A model generated the notes under the pieces. The model was given only the letters and a program-made list of their open reading frames with translations. It searched no databases and had not been told where the DNA came from. Position numbers and translations under genes: made by a program. DNA of 64,000 nucleotides, taken from NCBI GenBank assembly GCA_030248295.1, contig JASANH010000850.1:1054001-1118000 (forward strand). The letters are read 5' to 3'. This DNA comes from Mesodorylaimus sp. YZB2_4 (taxonomy: Eukaryota; Nematoda; Enoplea; Dorylaimida; Dorylaimidae). Below, in pieces: positions 13,401 through 30,089 of this stretch. The stretch's first letter is position 1, and every line of letters begins with the position of its first letter.

Positions 13401-13809
13401 CAGTTGTACAATCAACTGAAGCAGCAGAATGTTCTGTCACTGAAGAGCCAACGTTTGTTGCAAGACGCGTTTAGTTTGATGGCTTACACGGACCCATGGA
13501 GCAGTCCAGTCAGTTATCAGTTACACGCTGAACAACGTGAGCCTGTGGCTGCAGCTTTGAACAGCGCTATATTAGGTGCGTGCGCCCGGTCGCGGGTTGT
13601 ATCTGCATCTGTGCCTGTCTCTGACAGTTACACTGGCTTTGCTTTCAGAATTGCAAGGTTATCCTCCAAAGCCGGCCTTGGAGATTATCAATGCACACGC
13701 TTGTCGATTGAGAGAAGAGATGGCAAGTCAGAATTTGGGCGCTGCCGTGTTCGCTGATCCGAGTCATTGCTTCGATACGTTGTCGTCCAGATGGACGCAA
13801 ATGTCTTGA
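10491..13809 (+). CDS. RANBP9: Ran-binding protein 9/10 (RanBPM), GID/CTLH complex scaffold
   Basis: RanBPM is a scaffold subunit of the CTLH (GID) E3 ubiquitin ligase and binds many receptors. Domains in order: SPRY (from about 11140: [57 protein letters not shown]); LisH ([13 protein letters not shown]); CTLH (S-M-K-H-R-Q, then [14 protein letters not shown]); a Ser/Gly-rich spacer at about 12700-13250; and the C-terminal CRA domain ([15 protein letters not shown]). The core from 11140 onward is secure. The first coding exons are a guess: an exon at 10668-10707 fits in phase, and the ATG at 10491 with a donor soon after would join it in frame. RANBP9 and RANBP10 cannot be told apart because invertebrates usually have one copy. 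Confidence 0.9.
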
Positions 13810-17477
<3,668 letters not shown>

Positions 17478-17514
17478 AAACTTGGGAATGTTTAAATTTG
17501 TATTCGTTTTTATG

Positions 17515-17520
17515 AATAAA
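17515..17520 (+). terminator. AATAAA polyadenylation signal of DUS2
   Basis: A canonical AATAAA lies 38 bases after the DUS2 stop codon, at the position expected for 3' end formation. Confidence 0.7.
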
Positions 17521-17661
17521 GTTTTGATCTATGAGTCATTGGTTATTTTGGGTTGATGTTAAAACATGCGCTAATTTTGAATTGCCGCCGAAAGTAGTGG
17601 TCATGTACATAGCATTTAGTTGGGCGAGGCGGGCGGATGATTCCGATCATCTTCCAGTCAA

Positions 17662-17708
17662 TCGATTGATTGCTTATTGGCTTATCGCTTGATTGATTGA
17701 TTGATTGA
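17662..17708. repeat. Imperfect GATT-type tetranucleotide repeat
   Basis: Repeated GATT units, clearest at 17690-17708, between DUS2 and the helicase gene. A likely length-variable microsatellite. Confidence 0.8.
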
Positions 17709-17759
17709 CAACTAGTCGGTGTGAGATCCAGGCTATTTTTTATAAAACTTTCATTTGAG

Positions 17760-20700
17760 ATGGCGGTCAACGAACAGCGAAAGATTCAAATACAAGCAAC
17801 TTTGAAAGAATTCTTGGAGAAGAGAGATCGGACGGGTGAGGAGGAATCATTTATTTCATTTGCTTTTGACTATTGAGCTTGGTCGAATTTTATAGTTACA
17901 TTTTTATCTCAAAGTTCGCGAAATGTTGTGATTGTTTTTCAGAATTTGAATTTCCGTCTAATCTAACCAATTTGGAACGTGCCTTCATTCACAAACAATG
18001 CCAGTTGATGGGCCTGCGTTCAAAAAGTCGAGGGTAAGCTTGCTAACTTTTTGAACGCGATAATTAAACAAAATATTTGTTTTAGCGGGGGTGATAATCG
18101 ATATTTGACGGTGTACAAAGAACGTCGAGTGAACGTGGTCGGTGGCACTTGCAATAGCAATGACGTGTCATCGATTCCAGAAGTCCGTTGTAACGAAAAG
18201 ACTGCTGAAAAAGTCAGTGAATTCTTGGAACGCTATCCGTTGACGGAATGTGGTCGTCTTCTTCTAAAGTCTCTCGGTCTTTGCGAGCAAGATTTGAGTA
18301 AGATCGATGTTTGTCTGCGTTTTAGTGATTCCCATAATTCAATTTTTTCTTAGATCGCCCGCCAGCTTCGAACTCTTTTAAAAATGAGCCTGGCGTGCCA
18401 CCAGCGCCTAAATGGTCCAAGGTATCGCCTGATGTTCATAAAGTGAAACAAGGACTGCCAGTGCAGAATAGCCGAGAGGAATTTCACAGCAAGGTTGAGC
18501 AAAATCAAGTTTTGCTAGTTATCGGCGAAACTGGCAGCGGGAAGAGCACCCAGGTTAGTCATACGATTCTACCTTTTGCTCTAGACAGATATCAGATGTT
18601 TATTTTAGATACCCCAATTTATTTTGGAACAAGCTTCGACGACGTCAACGCCTTGTCGAATTGTGGTTGCCGAGCCAAGACGCATAGCTGCAATTACATT
18701 GGCCGAAAGAGTCGCAGTTGAAAGGGGAGAGCATGTTGGCGACGTCATCGGATATCAGATTCGGCTCGATTCGAGGTAATAATTCCAGATTATTCCGAAT
18801 TTATTTCTTACGGATTTACGTTTCAGGACATCGCACAGAACGTTGCTGACTTATTGCACGAACGGCGTATTGTTAAAAACGATCATTGGCGAACCAACTT
18901 TTTTCAAGTCGGTGACGCATATCATTATCGTTAAGTGACTCATTTTGTGGTATTCTATCACATAATGACTTGCTTTACTTTTGCAGGACGAGATCCACGA
19001 ACGTGACAAATTCACTGATTTTCTGCTTATCGTATTACGAGACATTCTACCCTCGTATCCCCATTTGAAATTGATTCTCATGTCAGCCTCCTTGGAAAAA
19101 GATCTTTTAGGAAAGTATTTTTCCAGTTCCGGTTTGCTCGAGGGTAAGATCCAAAGCTGCCGTAATTATTACATGTTTTCCAAATATTTGTGCCAAATAT
19201 TTTCAGTGCCAGGAAGGTCATTTTCTGTAAAAACGTATTTCTTGGAGGATGTGCTATTTATGTGAGTAAGGTACTTGTGTGGATGGTTCGTAGTCTTGGA
19301 TGAACGTACGTTCTGTTGCTTTAGCACCAATTACGTGTATGCGACGTTGAAGAAAATGCGTTATGACAAGCCATGTAAGTTCCATAGGATGATTTGCCAT
19401 CGGCTTCTTATCACACTCCCTCTGCTTCCCTGGGCTACAGAGTAGCCACGCGGATATTGGACGTGGTGTGGGATACTCTGTCGACTTGTTTCTCCCTCAT
19501 CGTCATTGTTTGAACACAGCGGAGGGGGATGGGCCTCGGTCGCACTGAGAACTAACTGCACATTTCTTTTTAGTGGCACTTATTGCACCAGTGCCTGCTA
19601 GCAGCAAAGTTTCGGCCATCCTCGATGTGTCGCAAGAGCAGACGACAGTTGGAGGTTTGGTACGCGACTGCTGTTTTTAGAAGTCGTTGTGTAAACAACA
19701 CCAAATGCTATAGGCCACCGAAGCATGCGGCTCATTAGACGATCGATTGGAACAAATTTGGAAATCTGTAAATTTTTCGAAACGGCAGCTGTTTTCGGCG
19801 GTTATTAAACAGATCTCGAATGGAGAATTCCCTGGTCAGTCGTAAGTGAGGATTCAGGGATACTTCGCTGGATTTTATTTTTTTAGTGAATTACCAACAT
19901 CGGCGAAGCGGCGCAACTTTATTGATGGTAGCGGCCGGCTTAGGCTTGCACGACATAGTTGAAACGTTATTGACGCATGGAGCGGATCCAGCATTGACTT
20001 CGACCAATGGGTGGCAGGCTTTGCATTGGGCAATGGCGTTTGGCAGCAAAGAGTAAGTGCGCGTTTAAACTCGCCAAAAATCGTTTTAATTCGTTGCCGT
20101 TTAGATGCGCGACTTTGTTGAGCGACCGAACGACATATCAGCCAGTACTCGATATTTATCATTCTCTGGTGGACGATGACCAAGTCGACATTCGACTCAT
20201 TTTGGATGTATTGGTCTACATCAACGACAATATGCCAGCAGGTAGAGAAGGCATATCTAGGGACAGCTCACAGCAGCCCTTCGTGAGTAATTTTGTGTCT
20301 GTTGCAGGCGCTGTGCTTATATTTTTGCCAGGATACGAGGATATTCTGCAAGTGAAAGAAGCCATTCGTGTGGATCGACGTTTACCCTGTTCGAGGTAAG
20401 ACTAACTGATAAAGTCTTGTTCTGGTGTGGTGTGGTATGGCAGGTGTCTTGGTTTTAAGGTTATTTTTGTGCATGCTGCACTCGCAAATTCGCGGAAACG
20501 AGCAACATCGAGCGTTTGATCCAGTCTCCGATGGGAAGAGGCGAATAGTACGCGTACGTAGATTGTAGGAGGCGTCTCATTTAATTTCCTTTCCGATAGG
20601 TTCTGGCGACGAATGTGGCCGAAGTTAGTATTACGCTCGAAGATGTTTGTTACGTCATCGATACAGGCAAAATGAAGCAGGTAACACTTGGTCCGGGTCA

Positions 20701-22741
20701 GTTATTACCAGGCTTCTTTAAATTCCTTTTTAGCGCTGTTACGACTCCGTCAATGATGTCAGTGCGATATCGACCATGTGGATTTCTAAGACGAATGTCG
20801 TCCAACGGACTGGCCGGTATGTATGAGTTAATTTATTCCTACAGCGTCCTCGGGCGTTCAGCCATGGGTAGTCCAGAAGAGAGCAATTGTTCATTGGTGG
20901 TTGTGATATTCTGCATTTGTAGGGCGGGACGTTGTCGAGACGGGTTTTGTTTTTGCCTCTACAGTAGCAGGCGTTTTGCAACCATGCCAGAGAAACCTGT
21001 TCCCGAAATCCTTCGGGTCCCGATCCATGTAAGCGCGAATGCGTTTCTTTTGACACGAGAGAGATTGGTATACATAAATATGCCTTACTGCAGGAGCTTT
21101 GTTTGCAAACGAAATTGATCAAGTCCGATTTGACTTCAGTGGCCGACTTTTTGAAAAAGGCTCCTGAACCGCCCTCGGACGAGCTCGTTAGCAGCTCGAT
21201 TCGCTTATTGAAGGTGAGAGCCTATATGTGCTGGTGTTTCATTTTATGGGTTTATGGTGTTGCCTACTTTTTAGGCGATTGGCGCTTTTGATTCAGGGGA
21301 GAAATTGGTTAGCTTGGGTCGATGTCTAATCGAATTGCCTGCCGATCCGCAGATCGGAAAAATGCTGTTATTTGGAGTAGTTCTGCGTTGTTTGGAACCG
21401 GTCCTCATTATTGCTGCGTCGTTGTCGTACGGGGATCCTTGTAAGTCTTGGCATAACCCTCCGATAATATACGAACAGTAGTGCCTGAGTGATTGTCGGA
21501 TTTTTAGTCATTTTGCCGCGAGAGCGATTTATGGCGGATACAGCGTGGCATAGGCGGTATCAATTGGGTCATCAGAGTTCGCCATTTTCGGATCACGGTG
21601 TATTATTGAACGCATTTTATGGTTGGCAAGCGGCGCGAGCGTGCCGGAATGAAGTAAAATTCGCCGCGGAAAAATTCTTGTCAAACTCTGCTATGGATGT
21701 AATCGATGGAATTCGGTAGGGAATACGTTTTGTGTGTAGCTTGTTTATAGTAAGATATTTTTAGAGGATTATTGCTGCGGAGTGTACAATCTCTTGGATT
21801 TGGAGCTGGACTGTCGACGGATGAGTTTTACCAATATTACAACGCCAATAGCGGTCAGTGGCCTGTAGTGAAAGCCGCTCTGACTGCTGGCTTATACCCG
21901 AATATTGCACTTATCGAGCGTGTGAGCGGAAAGTTAATGACCAAGTAGGTAGCTTTGATAAAGCTGAATTCTCTCTCATTGGACTGGAATGTGCGTTTTT
22001 TGTAGAACGGAGTTGGCTTTTTTGAATCCGTCCTCGGTACTTCTGTGTTCAAGTGATGGAAAACGAGCGGCAAAGGAGGCAAGAAATCGGGCATTAGATG
22101 CGGTTCCTACGGAATGGGTGGTCTATAACGATATTTGTCGTCAGAACTATAAAATGCAGGTACATATTAAGTGGATAAGTGTGTAACTGGGCGTTAGAGC
22201 CTACAGTCATTGGTTATAATAGATAAAATGTGGGACGGCCATCAGTTCGTTCACACTGGCTCTTTTTGCTGGATTGTGCGATTTGTCGTCGAAAAACGTA
22301 GCTCGTAAGTGAACAAGTAGTTTATCTCTGAAGCAGTTTGGTCACGTCGCTTTGGTCTAGGGGGACGTATAGTTGATAGTGGCAACGAATGTTGGGACTC
22401 GGAGGAAAATGACGGAGTCGTGGTGCGAGAAGTATCGGTTTTGAACATCGATGACTGGTTGAGTGTGCGAATGGAAAATAAGGTCAGAATGTTGTGGATG
22501 CTTACGTAGATCATAAGATGCTGATTGTACTGATTTTCTTGCAGGTTGCGGAGGCATTGATCGAGCTTCGTCAAAAGCTGCACGTGTCGTTTCTGAGGCA
22601 ATTATCGAATCCTCATGCTAGAATCTCGCTGGAAGATGAGGTAAGAAATTCGTTGCCTAACGAGGATTTGAATTTACTTCGCACCCATCCTTGCAGGGGA
22701 CGCTCAAATGGACTGTTGATTTGTTATGCAATGGGGAATGA
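17760..22741 (+). CDS. YTHDC2/Bgcn-like R3H-DEAH RNA helicase without YTH domain
   Basis: Superfamily 2 3'-5' RNA helicase. The relatives YTHDC2 and fly Bgcn control mRNA fate at the mitosis-to-meiosis or stem-cell transition. Visible order: R3H domain (N-L-E-R-A-F-I-H-K-Q-C); motif I G-E-T-G-S-G-K-S-T near 18523; motif Ia P-R-R-I-A-A; motif II D-E-I-H-E-R-D (YTHDC2 has D-E-V-H-E-R-D); motif III M-S-A-S; two ankyrin repeats inside the second RecA domain (L-L-M-V-A-A-G-L-G-L-H-D ... G-A-D-P-A-L-T-S-T-N-G-W-Q-A-L-H-W-A), an insertion typical of YTHDC2; motif VI Q-R-T-G-R; then HA2 and OB-fold regions. The last exon follows an acceptor at 22696 and reads D-E-G-T-L-K-W-T-V-D-L-L-C-N-G-E-stop, matching the point just before the long linker and YTH domain of human YTHDC2. 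So this protein lacks YTH, as fly Bgcn does. Motifs I, II and VI look intact. Confidence 0.88.
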
Positions 22742-22922
22742 ATGGGAAGTGATACATAATTTTGCGCCTGATGCATGGTCTGTTTATTTTCTACGGGCGA
22801 GCTGGTGAACTAATTTTTGTTTGGTTTTTTCACAAGGGAACCGTATGTGCCCATTCACGCGGGTAGCATGTGGTCTATCTACATTGCTTTAGAGCAGACG
22901 AAGGAAATATCTACATCAGGTG
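22742..22922. other. Convergent gap between helicase and SK channel
   Basis: About 180 bases between two stop codons on opposite strands. Both 3' ends must form here or overlap; no clear AATAAA was found on either strand. Confidence 0.4.
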
Positions 22923-25900
22923 TCACTCTGGGGTTGAATAACCGCTTCCGTTGTGGGCGTCGGTGGATTGGGCTGCCGAGGGTGGGTGACTGTCGTAGAG
23001 CGAGGTGGCTTGCGAGCTGGGCTTGAACGCCATGGCAGATGCCGCCGATGATGAAGGTTGAAGTTTCCGAGCCACCAATTCAGGCAGCACGCGTATGGAA
23101 ATTTGCAGCTGCCGCATATATGCTTCGACATTAGCGCAACGTTGATCCATTCCAGCGATCTTTTCTTCCATTTCGTTCTGCCACGTTCTCATGTCGGCTA
23201 TGATTTCGTACATCATGAGCGTAGTCTGAAATGAACCGGGGTGGCAACGAGGGATGAGTTTTTATGCGGTCGTAAAAAGAGGGGAGAGCCCTTTGGTTTA
23301 TATGCGGTGGGTGTGCCCTCGTGGAAGAGTAGACACTAACAACTCACCTTCGCCATATCAGCTACTGATACGGAGTTCTCCTTCAGCTTCCTCTCCCCAC
23401 GCTTCACTTTTCGCATCCTAGATACAAATGAGCTGTTACCCCTATCGAAAAATTGTGGCTAGATGTGGTTACTGGTATATGGCTATAAGGAATTTCCTTT
23501 GATGGTATCGAATCTTGGAGGCATCCACCTTGTCGACAAGTTTCCTATGCTTGTAAATGAGCCATGTTTCCCGAAGCACATTGGCAGCTGCATTTTTCAG
23601 CTAAAATCGTACCAATGATGGATGCCATTATGCGCTGCATGCCGATGTGGAAAAGCGTACTTTCTTAGTGAGCATAGAATCCATCATGAAATTATGAACA
23701 TGCTTTTCTGCACGCGATAATTCCAGCTTCTTAGCTACCACGGCGACGACCAGCGACGATGTGCCAGCACCCTGAAAACGAAAAAGGTCCCCTAAGAGTC
23801 GACGATAAATAAGTATGCGGGAAGCCGAGCTTGAGATGTCGATCTTGAGGCTTGGCATAATAGGCTGGGCACTTACCATGATGCCACAGATGACCGAGAC
23901 GGCCCTACCGCAGTACGTATTAGGTACGATATCGCCATAGCCAATCGTTAGGGATGTTATCGCGACGAGCCAAAGCGAGTTCAGATAGTTCTGGAACGTA
24001 ATAGATTGTACGGTATACTGTATTTGTAGAGAGACAACGTACTTGATGCTTGATGGCTTCGTAATGCATAATAGTCTTGTTCGAGTCGATGGCAGCCCCG
24101 GGGGCTCCGCTGTATGAGAATCCGTGATGCCTATGCCAAGAAAATCCTCACTCGACTTCGTGATGAGGTCTAGCGTCGACTTACCGCTCGCACAAGAGCA
24201 TAATCCATGCAGCTGTCATCCAAAACGAAGCTGTGAATGTCAATAGTACTGTGCCTGGGGACATGGTCATCAATGTCTTCAGAACGAATCTTGCAGTGAA
24301 GTTGACTCGATTCATGGCACCGATGCTCCTGCTAGGCGCGTCCGTAAACAATTTACTGTGCAATAGCATGAGCCGACAAAGGAGATAGAGCCGAAGGAAC
24401 ATTGGAATGGATAAGAGGACGTCGACTGGAACTCGTGCCGATGTGACCGTCTTGCCGTCGTGATGCACCGTGTGCCAAGTGAAATGATAGTCACCGGGAA
24501 CGGGGCAAATTGAGCACGCTAGTAACTCCAAAGAAATTTGTACAGCGCGCTTAGGATTGATCAGAATTCGCCAGTCGTAGCAACCAAGATCGACCATGCT
24601 CAACTGAAAAGCAAGGAGCCCTCTGCATCATGCTCGAGTAGTTTTACTTTGTGCCCGTCAAAATCCCAATTTCAAAATGTTGTGTCCTCCTCTCTGCGTA
24701 TCTTCTTTTCCGTCTGCTGCTCTTCACTGTTAGTTGTTGGATTGAGACGGCTCGTGGTCGATATAGATTTAGAGAACACATCCATAAAAAGGACTATTGA
24801 ATTTGAATTTTCGCACTAATCAGGTAAATGCATCGAATCACGATCCTCACGGGGTACGCTTATACATTTATGATTGATAAATAGCCTGCTGGTCAATCTA
24901 CAGTATCCCTCCACTCTGACTCAATAGGGTCCTCTCAAATGCAAACGATATGTGACGCGCAGCTCGTTTTATCCACCTGCCCAGAGTTAGAATAACTTAT
25001 TCATGGCGCATTCCAAGGGCCGAAACGAGGGGTCCCAGTTGGTGGGGCCCTACAGGGTGTGAGCACACGCTTGGATGGTCTCACGTAGTCATAGGCATGT
25101 TCGATTTGGATTTGCGCACTTGTCACGGATAGCTCCGTAAGCAAGCTTGGCAGGCGTAGGAGGAAGGTGGCCGACCTAAGTCAGTAGGGCAAGTCTTGCG
25201 ACTATACCTATGGCTGAAACATCAACCCGAGGGGTTGACGTCTCCCAGCGGGAGAGTATAGATTACTCTCTCCAAATCGCCAGGGCCTACCAGGCGCGAG
25301 AATTACAGCTCCAATGAATGTCATGCACTTACTTGTAGCTCCAGTGCGTGGTAGGCGAGTATCAGCATCAATAGAACCAAAGTTGATAACACAATCAACG
25401 ACTTCAAGCCGTACGAATATGGAGAACTCTGAAAAGCATGATATCGCTGCCCTAAGCTTCTCTGGAAGATTCTTATTTAACTCCAGTCAGGCGCATTTCC
25501 GAGTGCGCGACTGAGAAAATCTCTCTTACCTTGGTATAGACTCCCGCAGCGGTCAGTTCATTTTCTATGATCATCAGTACGATCCCCAGAATAGCAAATA
25601 TGCACGAATAATCGCAGGCTTTGCGTCTTTGATCAAACAGCTGATGCCGTTGTCCAACCCTGCACACCGGTAGCTTAAACGCATCGACTGTGGCTTCGGC
25701 CGTTGCTGCGGCATCGGCTCCCATACTACCGCCTGCACCTCCGTTCGAACCGGACATAGAGACGGGTGCTTTAGGATAGTCGCCATCCACCGAAGTCAAG
25801 GTCGTTGAAATGTACTTGGCATCATCCAATGACCCGCGGAGGGGATTAGCGCTGGCATTGTTGTGATTCCTGGTCGCTGTTATCAAAGCGGCCGTGCTCG

Positions 25901-26715
25901 AGTCGTCTTTCTCTTTCAAGGCCACTTCTTTGTCCTTCTCTTTGCTGTGCTGCTTGTTGAGCACTTTGGATAGCAGGGTCGGACTTTTATCCGGTGCTGC
26001 CAAAATTCGCTGAAAAGATCTGATATGAGTCAGGGCACATCCCACCTGAAAATACGCAACATACTCGAAATTGTTGGACAGCTCCATTAGCGCGCATATA
26101 GCCAGCACTGATTTGGGCAATTTCTGATTGCTGCAGAAAGTTTCGCCGGGGTCCTTGACGATATACAGCACACACGCGCCGGGGAGGAGTATTTTGACCA
26201 CCACCCGCACTGCTAAGACTTCCATAGCGTTGATAGCGGCGAACATTGTCCGACGATTGTGATAATGGCATACTCATGGCCAGTTGTTGCGACCGACTGT
26301 TCTCGGGCTCCACATCGAAGCTGATGTGCAAGGATGGCGGCAATAAGGAAAGGTGACATTTTTGACGAGTTGAAGGGACCAGAGTCGACGGAGCTTCCAA
26401 AGTGGACATAAAACTTGATCCAGCTTCGAATAGTGGCTTTGTAGTTTCCATTTGACCGCAGCTGCCGTTCAGTGCAGCTCTCTCATCTCCCACATCGTCA
26501 ACCTCCACGACGAAAGGTGCCGAAACAGGCATGACCGGGTTGGAGGCAGTTTCGTGCACGTCTTCTTTGGGGGCTGATGCCACACGATTATACTTGACCG
26601 AACCGTATTTCTGGCTCGAAGGAGCCCCGCAGCTGCTGCGACTCGCTCGATTAGGCTGCGCCCCCGGGGCGGACGTGGTCGATGAAGCGCTCGTAAATAT
26701 GGATGACCGAGGCAT
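22923..26715 (-). CDS. KCNN: Small-conductance calcium-activated potassium channel (SK/KCNN)
   Basis: Plasma-membrane K+ channel opened by Ca2+ through bound calmodulin. Nine coding exons on the minus strand: about 26715-26065, 26009-25530, 25428-25333, 24603-24185, 24130-24044, 23993-23879, about 23775-23660, about 23600-23470, and short exons ending in 23216-22923. Seen: long Ser/Ala-rich N-terminus; S1 ([17 protein letters not shown]); S2 ([16 protein letters not shown]); [12 protein letters not shown] and [11 protein letters not shown] in S4; [13 protein letters not shown] in S5; selectivity filter T-I-G-Y-G-D; S6 leading to [12 protein letters not shown]; calmodulin-binding domain ([20 protein letters not shown]); and a C-terminal coiled coil. 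The start ATG at 26715 lies 15 bases after an acceptor TTTTTACAG, so a further upstream exon or spliced leader is likely. Identification is firm. Confidence 0.93.
24613..25332 (-). other. Long SK-channel intron with a run of small hairpins
   Basis: This intron of about 720 bases stands out among introns that are mostly 50-120 bases. At 25222-25297 it carries several short perfect inverted repeats in a row: TCAACCC/GGGTTGA, CTCCC/GGGAG, GAGAGT/ACTCTC and GCCT/AGGC. No coding exon is supported inside it. Confidence 0.6.
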
Positions 26716-29700
26716 ACTCCCTTTCTTCACTGTAAAAACAAAGAGCTTTCCTTAGCTACGTCATGAAAACCATGTGAGAACGCGTCGGGCCAATGGAACG
26801 GAAGCTTATTTTGAGAGAACTACCAGATGAATGGGTGCTTTCTGATTGGTGGGCCTAGGCACGCTAACCGCGCGGATAGAGGCAAGGAGCAAAACATGTC
26901 TGTACAGGGCAGCAACCGGAAACGGTTTTGCAAGTAAACAAGAATCCTCTCTGCAGCTATGCTAGAAGTCCTGCGCCTAAAACAAGTCTAAAACAAATCA
27001 GGCATTAGGGCGTGCTGTGACCGAGACCACCGTCCAAACTCGACTACTTGGCATAAGACAAAGTGGTGAGAGGGCGTTCTGAAGTGCCTATTGTCTTTGA
27101 GCACGTCTGAGCAATGTTTTCTCAAAGTTGTCTCAAAAGCTCTTCTCCTGTCAAGAACACCCATTTCGTGATGCGAAGGCTCTAGGGACGTGGCCTCTGC
27201 ATAGTCCGGCCACTGTGGTGTTAAGTGAATTTTTTCGCGGACTTGGAAAACCGTTTCGAGTCGTCCGTTGAGGAAGTCTTCCATTTCCTTGAGGAGAGAA
27301 AATTGATCCTGACACCAGGCGATGGCAAGACACAGCTCACTTCTATTCATCGATCATATCAGCTGTACTCAAGGGCGGACACAAAATTACATTTGAGATC
27401 GAGGCGTTATGGAAGGCGCCTCGTAGAATCAAAGGCGCAAACGCGCGTCATCGAATGGACAGCTGGTCGCACAAAACCGCAAACAACAAGAAACCAAGAT
27501 CATGAACGTAAACAAACAGGGAAGCTGGACCCCTAATCGCAGGGGTCCAGCTACAGCTAAAAACAAGGGGTTTAGGCCAAATCGTTCTGTTGATCGATGG
27601 TCATGAGCTGCATTTTAATTGGGCGCCTAGCGGTGTGCTCATTAGAACTATTTACTTCAGACCAGCTCAGCCAAGTGCTGCTGTAGTAGTTAATAAAGAG
27701 TTCACATAAAGGGTCGCCATTACAGGAATGACGCGCAATCAGTCCGACTTGGGTCTGTTTCGCAGCATGCGCCCTAAAAGCAGCGGAACGAGGCTTCAAA
27801 CTCGAACACACTAGCTTAAAAGCTAGCTAGTTCTTTTTTGGGTGCGATAAAAGCAATGAGGAAGAGCCTTGAGGTAAAAAGTAGTCGATAAGCATTTTTT
27901 TCAGGAAGCCGTGGCAGAGGCGGCTGACTCGGTCCGTAAAAAGTTCGGGCCAGCAAGTACGCTGTAAATTGTCGACTCCGACTCGCCATTATAACTCCAA
28001 ACTAGGACGTATCCAAGTAACCAAACTTATTCGGCACCCACTCGCTTCGAAATTCCCTCGTGAGACTTCAATCCCGACTTGGCTAAAGTCTGATCGATAA
28101 AATTATGAAAATGCAAATCCTATTTACGACGAATGGTTGCGTGTACACACCTAATAAAGCCCACCCTCTTGTGACAACGTAGTCTAAAACTCTTCGTCCC
28201 TCATAAACGGGAGCGAAATGAGCAAAATCGGTCTTGCTATGCTGCTGGTTATTATCGTGAGCAAACCAGCCAGCAAGATAAATCAAACATAGACTTCTAT
28301 AGAGGATTTGCGTGTCCAACAGGTGCCGCACACAGCCGACACCACTCACCCAAACTAGAGACTCGCGAGCGGCCGATATTCGCCTAGCAACCAGACCGAT
28401 ATATTGATCTTAGTGAGTAATACGGAAATGATATCCCTATTCCGAACACGGTCCACAAAAAATTAATCATTCTAGTCCGGGTAACGAAGCTGGGGCTGTG
28501 TCCATTATCTATTCGTTAAATAAAATAGTACCCAACCCAACATAAGCACAATATAAGCGTGCAAGGACCTGCTAGTCTTTCAGCTCTTGTGAACAAAGTG
28601 CAACGAGACGGCAAGCTCCCATAAAGAATTCCTTCGGAAAGCTGGAGCTGACGCGCAATGAACACGTTATTCGATAGCTTCATCTGTAGACAGCAAAAGC
28701 CATTCTGGGAGCCGGCCAAGACATGGCTCAGCTTCTATTCATGTCTGGAAATGAGGCTGAGAACAAAGGGTCTGGAAAAACAGAGCACAAACTAATTGCC
28801 GAAGATATCGTTCTACCAGCATTTTGGTTTTTTGTGGCCGAATAAACCCTTATCGTTCTTTTCTTGGTCCAGTTACACTTTCACAACAACCTTGAGCAGC
28901 TGGATTAGTGCAGAGTGACATACGCCCGTCAGGCGAGCGGGCGGTGACTATGAGTGACCAACCTCATTTAGCTATGTAATGGGTTAGTCTGTCGAGACCA
29001 GCCCACAAAAAGACTGCCAGCCTTACCAATACACCCGTGTACATCAAAGGTTGTCAAAAAATTTATTCACGTCGATGCAACGAGCCATATTGTGCAAGAC
29101 GGATGAGAGCATCTTGTTTACGGCAGAGTGACGCCAAGAGTGCAGTGCGACTCACGCGAGTTGAGCCCCTCCGCACTGTCTTCACTACTCTAGTAATCAT
29201 AAATTTGATTTCAGCCTCTCATGGTCATTCTCTCGCTTATTGTTAGACACGTAACTCCTCTGCAAGGCTAGTCCGACAACATTGATGAGATTTTTTTGCG
29301 AAAACGAAAGGCAAAAACGTTTGCGCCGCGTCTCAGGAGTCTGGATAAACCTTCAGGGCGCTCAGTTCATTGGAGAATTCTCGCCTCATTAGGCGGCTGA
29401 AACGATTCCAATTCGCTAAAACTATCTCCTTTTCTCAAGTGACTACCAGTCCCAGAAAGAGCGCCGCCATTATTATGTTTACACGTAGAGCAATATTTAG
29501 CTTTACACCCATGGCCATATTCTAAATGGGGCTGCGTGGGGAGACTATACTGTAAGTAATGAAGGGAATTAAAACAGCTGTCGAAGGCGGCCAGATCGTG
29601 TACGAATAGCCACTAACATGGTTCCGCGAGACATAGGCAGTCAACACCCAGTGTGAGAACATTGTTGCAAACTTTAAAAAAGAAGACATGTGCTAATGAT

Positions 29701-30089
29701 TGAATGAGGGGAAGCCAAGGACTGCTTCCAAGTAATTATATAAAACTTGTTCGATGTGAATTCTCGCCAGCATATGCAGATGCAGTATAGAACATGTAAA
29801 AGAAGCAAGGTGCCGCTTTGTCAGTTAGAGGCATTGATTGAATCTTTCTGAGACCGCAGTGTAAAAGAATATCTGAAATTGAAAGGCGTTACACGACTAT
29901 TTCTCACGATCAGCCTTCATAGGATAAGCTGCTGAAAAAGGCGGATTGGAAAATGAGGCAGTTTTTCGATAGGCACTTGCCATATCGAAGAATCAAAATG
30001 GCAATCAAACGCCATGGCAAAACTAAGACGCTTTATATCCACAGTTATAAAATGCTGTATCCTTTTATTCGAGATCCTTCTTGGAAGAG

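Noticed and set aside
22817..23026. Open frame that would make the helicase overlap the SK channel coding end by 104 bases
   Set aside because: The preceding helicase exon, read through the acceptor at 22696, matches the YTHDC2 C-terminal block and stops at 22741, so this frame is not needed and is antisense to the SK tail.
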